Assembly (NCBI GenBank): GCA_035485575.1
Contig: DATHNW010000034.1
Coordinates: 1-64,000, forward strand
From: DASRHD01 sp035485575
GTDB taxonomy: Bacteria; Verrucomicrobiota; Verrucomicrobiia; Opitutales; Opitutaceae
Length of the DNA: 64,000 nt
Reading direction: 5' to 3'
The notes under the pieces: model-generated
Told to the model about the DNA's origin: nothing
Database searches by the model: none
Seen by the model: only the letters and a program-made list of their open reading frames with translations
Position numbers and translations under genes: made by a program
Part shown: positions 59,662 to 64,000 of the stretch, piece by piece
Position numbering within the stretch: the first letter of the stretch is position 1
Layout: each line of letters begins with the position of its first letter

Positions 59662-62040
59662 TCAATGACGGGAGCTCGCGCCCGCCTTGTTTTCCGCGGC
59701 CAAGCGGGCCCGCAGCCGCCCGGCGGCCTCGACCATGTGGCGGAGCGCCGGCTTCACCTCGGCCCAGCCGCGGGTCTTGAGGCCGCAGTCCGGATTCACC
59801 CAGATGTTTTCCGGCGGCAGCACGCGCAGCGCCTTTTCCAGCAGCTGCTCCATTTCGGCCACGCCGGGCACACGCGGCGAGTGGATGTCATAAACCCCCG
59901 GCCCGATTTCATTGGGATAATGGAAGGTTTCAAATGCCTCAAGCAGCTCCATCCCGGAACGCGATGCTTCGATGGTGATCACATCCGCATCAAGATCGGC
60001 GATCGCCTGGATGATGTCGTTGAATTCCGCATAGCACATGTGCGTGTGGATCTGGGTGTCGTCTCGCACGCCGCCGGCGCAAAGCCGGAAGGCGTCGACC
60101 GCCCACGCGAGGTAGTCCGCCCGGTCGGCCCGGCGAAGCGGCAGCCCTTCGCGCAACGCCGGCTCGTCGATCTGGATGGCCGCGAGGCCGGCCCGCTCGA
60201 GGTCGAGAACTTCGTCGCGCAGGGCGAGCGCGATCTGCCAGGCGGTGTCGCGCCGCGGCTGGTCATCACGCACAAAACTCCACTGCAGCACGGTCACAGG
60301 ACCCGTGAGCATGCCTTTCATCGGCCGGCGCGTGAGCGATTGCGCATAGGCCGACCAGCGCACGGTCATCGGCCGCGGCCGCGCGACATCGCCGTAAATG
60401 ACCGGCGGCTTCACACACCGCGTGCCATAGCTCTGCACCCAGCCGTTTTCAGTGAAGGCAAAGCCGTCGAGTTGTTCACCGAAGTACTCGACCATGTCAT
60501 TGCGCTCGAATTCGCCATGCACGAGCATATCGAGGCCGATCTCCTCCTGGAACCGCACAGCAGCCATGATCTCGGCCTCAAGAAATTTTTCGTAATCCGC
60601 CGGGCTGAGGCTGCCCTTACGCCAACGCGCGCGAGCGGCCCGCACTTCCTCCGTCTGGGGAAATGAACCGATCGTGGTGGCGGGAAACAACGGCAACTGG
60701 AGCTTCGCGCGCTGCGCCGCCTGCCGCTGCACGAAAGGCGCCTGGCGCGGCAAGTCGCCGGGCACCACGCGGGCCAGACGCTGTTTTACAGCAGAATTGT
60801 GGATGCGCGTACTGGTCGCCCGCGACGCCATTGCAGCCCGACCGACGGCCAGCGCTTCACGAGGCGGCGCCTGCCCCGCGAGCAGATCGCGCAGCGTCAC
60901 CACCTCTACGAGCTTTTCCTCGGCAAAGGCGAGCCAGCTTTTGAATTCAGCGTCGAGCTTCGTCTCGTGTCGCAGCGTCACCGGCGTGTGCAAAAGCGAA
61001 CAGGAAGGCGCGACCAGCAGGCGCCCGGGCCCGAGCACAGCCGCGGCTTTTTCCAGTTTCCCACTCGCGACCGAAAGATCAGTGCGCCAGATATTGCGTC
61101 CGTCCACCAAGCCGAGCGAAAGATCCTTATTTTCAGGAAACTCACGCAGGATGGCGTCGAGTTCGTCCGGCGCACGCACCAGATCGACATGCAAGGCGTG
61201 CACCGGCAGACGCAAAAAATCAGAAAGGTTTTCGTTCAGTCCGCCAAAATAATTGGTCACGAGCAAACGCAGCTTCGGTGCGGCGGCGGCCAGCGTCGCA
61301 TAGGCAATCGCCAGCGCGCTCCGCTGTTCGGCCGTCAGATCCAGCGAGAAGATCGGTTCGTCGAGCTGCACCCATTCCGCCCCCAGGGCCTCCAGGCGCT
61401 GCAGCACTTCGGCATAGACCGGCAGCAGCCGCTCCAGCAGTTCGAAGCGATTGAAACGCGGATGCTGTGCGTCGTGCACCTTGCCCAAGGTCAGGTAAGT
61501 GACCGGCCCGATGAGCACCGGCTTTGTCTTGATACCCAGCGCGAGTGCCTCGGAAAATTCGTCGAACACCTTGGACGACGAAAGCCGGAATTGCGTGTCG
61601 GCGCGAAACTCCGGGACAAGGTAGTGATAATTGGTGTCGAACCACTTCGTCATTTCGCTCGCGGCCGCGGGAGCCTGGCAGTCGCCGCAACCGCAGGTCT
61701 CCGCGTTTTCGCCCGCGCCCCCGCGCACGCCGCGCGCGATTTGGAAATACGTGTCGAGATCGATGAGTCCACCGCTCCAGCCAAAACGGGGCGGGACATT
61801 GCCAACGAGGCAGCTGAGATCAAGCACCTGGTCGTAGAAGCTGAAATCGTTGGACGGAATCAGGTCGATGCCCGCCCGCTGCTGGGCCAGCCAATGCCGG
61901 CGCCGCAGCTCCTGGGCCATGCGCTCCAGTTCGCCGTGGGTGAGCTGCTTCTGCCAGTAGGCCTCGACGGCCTTTTTCAACTCGCGCTTTTCGCCGATGC
62001 GCGGAAAGCCGAGCGTGTGGGTGAGTGATGCCGGGTTCAT
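59662..62040 (-). CDS. metE: Cobalamin-independent methionine synthase
   Basis: 792 aa from the ATG at 62040 (MNPASLTHTLGFPRIGEKRE). It has the MetE N-terminal domain, then LFPATTIGSFPQTEEVRAAR, GEFERNDMVEYFGEQLDGFA and the zinc-binding region THMCYAEFNDII with the C-terminal CGLKTR. It transfers methyl from polyglutamated 5-methyl-THF to homocysteine. A loop at about 120 holds CGCGDC, an extra cysteine cluster not needed for the reaction. An inverted repeat upstream suggests transcriptional control; folate genes follow. Confidence 0.97.
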   Translation of the reverse strand: MNPASLTHTLGFPRIGEKRELKKAVEAYWQKQLTHGELERMAQELRRRHWLAQQRAGIDLIPSNDFSFYDQVLDLSCLVGNVPPRFGWSGGLIDLDTYFQIARGVRGGAGENAETCGCGDCQAPAAASEMTKWFDTNYHYLVPEFRADTQFRLSSSKVFDEFSEALALGIKTKPVLIGPVTYLTLGKVHDAQHPRFNRFELLERLLPVYAEVLQRLEALGAEWVQLDEPIFSLDLTAEQRSALAIAYATLAAAAPKLRLLVTNYFGGLNENLSDFLRLPVHALHVDLVRAPDELDAILREFPENKDLSLGLVDGRNIWRTDLSVASGKLEKAAAVLGPGRLLVAPSCSLLHTPVTLRHETKLDAEFKSWLAFAEEKLVEVVTLRDLLAGQAPPREALAVGRAAMASRATSTRIHNSAVKQRLARVVPGDLPRQAPFVQRQAAQRAKLQLPLFPATTIGSFPQTEEVRAARARWRKGSLSPADYEKFLEAEIMAAVRFQEEIGLDMLVHGEFERNDMVEYFGEQLDGFAFTENGWVQSYGTRCVKPPVIYGDVARPRPMTVRWSAYAQSLTRRPMKGMLTGPVTVLQWSFVRDDQPRRDTAWQIALALRDEVLDLERAGLAAIQIDEPALREGLPLRRADRADYLAWAVDAFRLCAGGVRDDTQIHTHMCYAEFNDIIQAIADLDADVITIEASRSGMELLEAFETFHYPNEIGPGVYDIHSPRVPGVAEMEQLLEKALRVLPPENIWVNPDCGLKTRGWAEVKPALRHMVEAAGRLRARLAAENKAGASSRH

Positions 62041-62090
62041 GGATTTTTGATTTTGGCGAACCTGACACCGGGAAAAGCCGTCTGTCAATA

Positions 62091-62126
62091 AAACATATCA
62101 ACATATTCATATGTATTGATATGTTT
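62091..62126. promoter_or_regulatory. 36-bp operator-like inverted repeat upstream of metE
   Basis: AAACATATCAA and TTGATATGTTT are perfect 11-bp arms around a 14-bp centre that itself carries CATA-TTCA-TATG. It lies 50 bp upstream of the metE ATG and in the metE-modA divergent region. CATATCAA-type palindromes resemble ArsR-family sites, for example regulators sensing S-adenosylhomocysteine at methionine genes. A TTGACA on the minus strand (62083-62088) sits right beside it. Confidence 0.65.
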
Positions 62127-62177
62127 GTGCCATAGCGGGCCGTCCACATCCCATTCCGGTTAGCGCAAGCGATCCCC

Positions 62178-62206
62178 TTGACAAAAATCACCCCTGCCAT
62201 CGACCG
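62178..62206 (+). promoter_or_regulatory. Possible promoter of modA
   Basis: A perfect TTGACA (62178-62183) is followed 17 nt later by CGACCG, which is a poor -10. The -35 is good and lies about 50 nt before the modA ATG. Confidence 0.35.
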
Positions 62207-62233
62207 TGAGCACGCGCACCACCGCTTTTCTAA

Positions 62234-62992
62234 ATGAAAAAATTCACCGCCCTGCTGCTGGCGGCCACCCTCGTCCTCACCGCCCGCGCGGAAAAAGTCA
62301 CTGTCGCCGCCGCGGCCAACCTCGTTTACTGCCTCGACGCCCTCAAGGCCGACTTCATCAAGGCCGTGCCCGACGCCGACCTCGTCATCACCACGGGTGC
62401 GTCCGGCAATCTCGTCGCGCAAATCAAGAATGGCGCCCCCTACGATGTGTTTCTCTCCGCCGACGTCGATTATCCGCAAAAACTCGTGAAAGCCGGCCTC
62501 GCCGGACAGGACTCCGTCACCGTGTTCGCCACCGGCCGCCTCGCGCTCTGGACAAAACGCACCGACATACCCCTCCCCTCGCTGGCCGAGGCTGTGCGCA
62601 ATCCGCTGGTAAAAAAAATCGCCATCGCCAATCCCGACACGGCACCCTACGGCCGGGCCGCACGCGAAGCGCTGCAAAAACTCGGCGCATGGGATGATGT
62701 GCAGGCGAAAATCGTCACCGGCGAAAATATTTCGCAAACCCTGCAATTTGTGGACACCGGCAATGCCGACGCAGGTTTCGTCGCACTCAGCCTGCTCATG
62801 TCCCCCAAGCTCCGCGGTACCGGCCATTACCTCGAAGTGCCGGCTGAACTTTACGGTTCGCTCGCACACGGCGCCGTGCTCACCAAGCGCGGCGCGGATA
62901 ATTCCACCGCGCGCCGCTTCCTCGATTTCCTGGCCAGTGATGACGCGAGAAAAATCCTCACGGACTACGGTTACCTCGTTCCAACCAAATAG
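62234..62992 (+). CDS. modA: Molybdate ABC transporter substrate-binding protein
   Basis: 252 aa. A signal peptide (MKKFTALLLAATLVLTARA) is followed by VTVAAAANLVYCLDALKADF, TTGASGNLVAQIKNGAPYDV, ADVDYPQKLVKAGLA, IANPDTAPYGRAAREAL and NADAGFVALSLL. These are the oxyanion-binding and fold motifs of ModA. It binds molybdate or tungstate in the periplasm and hands it to ModB, which starts 50 nt downstream. Confidence 0.94.
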   Translation: MKKFTALLLAATLVLTARAEKVTVAAAANLVYCLDALKADFIKAVPDADLVITTGASGNLVAQIKNGAPYDVFLSADVDYPQKLVKAGLAGQDSVTVFATGRLALWTKRTDIPLPSLAEAVRNPLVKKIAIANPDTAPYGRAAREALQKLGAWDDVQAKIVTGENISQTLQFVDTGNADAGFVALSLLMSPKLRGTGHYLEVPAELYGSLAHGAVLTKRGADNSTARRFLDFLASDDARKILTDYGYLVPTK

Positions 62993-63042
62993 TCTTCGCC
63001 CGCGGGCTTGAGCCGGCGACCGTGCGCGGCCAACTTGGCGTC

Positions 63043-63732
63043 ATGAGCGACTCCGCGTTTCTGGGCCTGCCGTCCGATCTCTGGTCGTCGCTCGGCCTCA
63101 CGATTGAACTTGCCGCGTGCACCACGCTGCTGCTCGGCGTGATTGGTCTGCCGCTCGCGCACTGGCTTAACAGCACCCGGAGCCGTTTCGCCCCGGTGCT
63201 CGAAACGCTCGTCTCCCTTCCCATTGTGCTGCCACCGACCGTCATCGGGTTTTATCTGCTGGTCGCGTTTGCCCCGCAGCACCCGGCCGGCGCGGCCTGG
63301 CAGCGCATCTTCGGCGCGCCGCTGGCATTCAGCTTTCCCGGTCTGGTCGCCGGTTCGGTAATTTATTCCCTGCCGTTCGCCGTGCAGCCGTTCCAGGCTG
63401 CGCTGCGCGCCGTGCCGCCCGAGTTGCTCGATGCCGGCCGCATGCTCGGCGCCACGCCACGCCGCGTGTGGCTGCGCCTGCACCTGCCGCTCGCCCGGCG
63501 CGGGCTTCTCGCCGGCCTCACGCTCGGCTTTGCGCACACGCTCGGCGAGTTTGGCGTCGTGCTCATGATCGGCGGCTCCATTCCCGGCAAAACCCGCGTG
63601 GCCAGCATCGCTCTCTACGACGAAGTGCAGAAGCTCAACTATCCGCTCGCCCACACCTATGCCGCCATGTTGCTGGCCGTCTCTTTCGTACTCCTGTTCA
63701 TCGTCAACCTGTTGCGACGCCGCACCCGTTGA
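63043..63732 (+). CDS. modB: Molybdate ABC transporter permease
   Basis: 229 aa from the ATG at 63043; an in-frame GTG seven codons earlier is possible. Five or so membrane helices and the permease motif GRMLGATPRRVWLRLHLPLA (the EAA loop that docks the ATPase) are visible, as are VSLPIVLPPTVIGFYLL and TLGEFGVVLMIGGSIPG. It forms the molybdate channel. The ATPase gene modC does not follow within the window. Confidence 0.94.
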   Translation: MSDSAFLGLPSDLWSSLGLTIELAACTTLLLGVIGLPLAHWLNSTRSRFAPVLETLVSLPIVLPPTVIGFYLLVAFAPQHPAGAAWQRIFGAPLAFSFPGLVAGSVIYSLPFAVQPFQAALRAVPPELLDAGRMLGATPRRVWLRLHLPLARRGLLAGLTLGFAHTLGEFGVVLMIGGSIPGKTRVASIALYDEVQKLNYPLAHTYAAMLLAVSFVLLFIVNLLRRRTR

Positions 63733-63785
63733 ATTTTTCGCACGAGATTTGCCAGCGCGAACGGAAGCGGTCAGCCTTTCACCCC

Positions 63786-64000
63786 ATGTCACGTCTGCCC
63801 GCCCTCACCGCCACTGCGCTCGCCCTCGCAGGATGCGTTTCACTTGCGGCCAATGACAGGGCCGCGCCCGCACCGACTGCGCCCGCCGCCGCTTCCAAAG
63901 ACTGCCACTGCGATGACAGCCCGCCAGAAAAACTGCACGGCTTCGCCTGCAAGGGCCGCATCGCCGCCGTGCTCGTCGGACAGGGCACGCTGCGCATCGC
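63786..64000 (+). CDS. Putative lipoprotein, 5' part only
   Basis: At least 71 codons from the ATG at 63786. It has a short lipoprotein signal (MSRLPALTATALALAGC, lipobox LAGC), an Ala/Pro-rich linker, then KDCHCDDSPPEKLHGFACKG with several Cys and His residues that could bind metal. The frame is open at the window end. The family is not recognisable from this piece. It lies 53 nt after modB in the same direction, so it may belong to the same operon. Confidence 0.6.
   Translation, partial: MSRLPALTATALALAGCVSLAANDRAAPAPTAPAAASKDCHCDDSPPEKLHGFACKGRIAAVLVGQGTLRI

Overview
The window looks like chromosomal DNA of a high-GC Gram-negative bacterium, most likely Verrucomicrobiota of the Opitutaceae type. 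That assignment is an inference from overall protein character, the ExbB/ExbD/TonB and lipoprotein content (an outer membrane), GC-rich codon use and the kind of dispersed intergenic repeat present. No rRNA gene lies in the window, so it could not be confirmed here.

Region 1 (1-21.3 kb, all minus strand) is the transcription/translation core. In transcription order it runs tRNA-Thr, tuf, tRNA-Trp, secE, nusG, rplK, rplA, rplJ, rplL, rpoB, rpoC, then rpsL, rpsG, fusA, rpsJ, rplC, rplD, rplW, rplB, rpsS, rplV, rpsC, rplP and the start of rpmC. The beta, str and S10 operons are therefore joined head to tail. Internal control sites can be read: an attenuator-like terminator with a new promoter between rplL and rpoB, a strong terminator after rpoC, and a compact unannotated RNA candidate (own promoter, hairpin and terminator) in the rpoC-rpsL gap.

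Region 2 (21.3-36.2 kb) is the cell envelope. A minus-strand operon encodes a secreted TPR protein, ExbB, ExbD and a TonB-like protein; the ExbD lacks the usual membrane aspartate. Then come LemA, an SdpI-like protein, an M48 protease with a long C-terminal extension, a NERD-domain membrane protein, an exported MsrA, a large DUF748/AsmA-like protein, a YiiD-type thioesterase and an unrecognised exported protein with a palindrome at its ribosome-binding site and its own terminator.

Region 3 (36.2-46.6 kb) holds an aspartyl/asparaginyl hydroxylase-like protein, a dimeric dUTPase, a disordered Arg/Gly-rich repeat protein, murA, ruvB and a lower-GC winged-helix gene. It ends with a sucrose-type operon: a sucrose-phosphate-synthase-like glycosyltransferase, an unusual fusion of sucrose-phosphatase-like HAD to a neutral-invertase-like domain, and a PfkB sugar kinase. 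Together these could make, dephosphorylate, split and re-phosphorylate a fructose disaccharide.

Region 4 (46.6-64 kb) is metabolism. An SDR reductase, FolE2 and a eukaryote-like PTPS form a possible pterin cluster beside a lipoprotein GH105-type hydrolase. Next come a beta-lactamase-fold hydrolase, pyruvate kinase, a CobW/COG0523 GTPase with a WD40 protein, and metE followed by folP-folB-folK-pabB-pabC (methionine plus folate). A 36-bp inverted repeat lies upstream of metE, and modA-modB without an adjacent modC, then a lipoprotein cut by the window edge, complete it. Three copies of a dispersed inverted repeat lie in intergenic gaps of regions 3 and 4.
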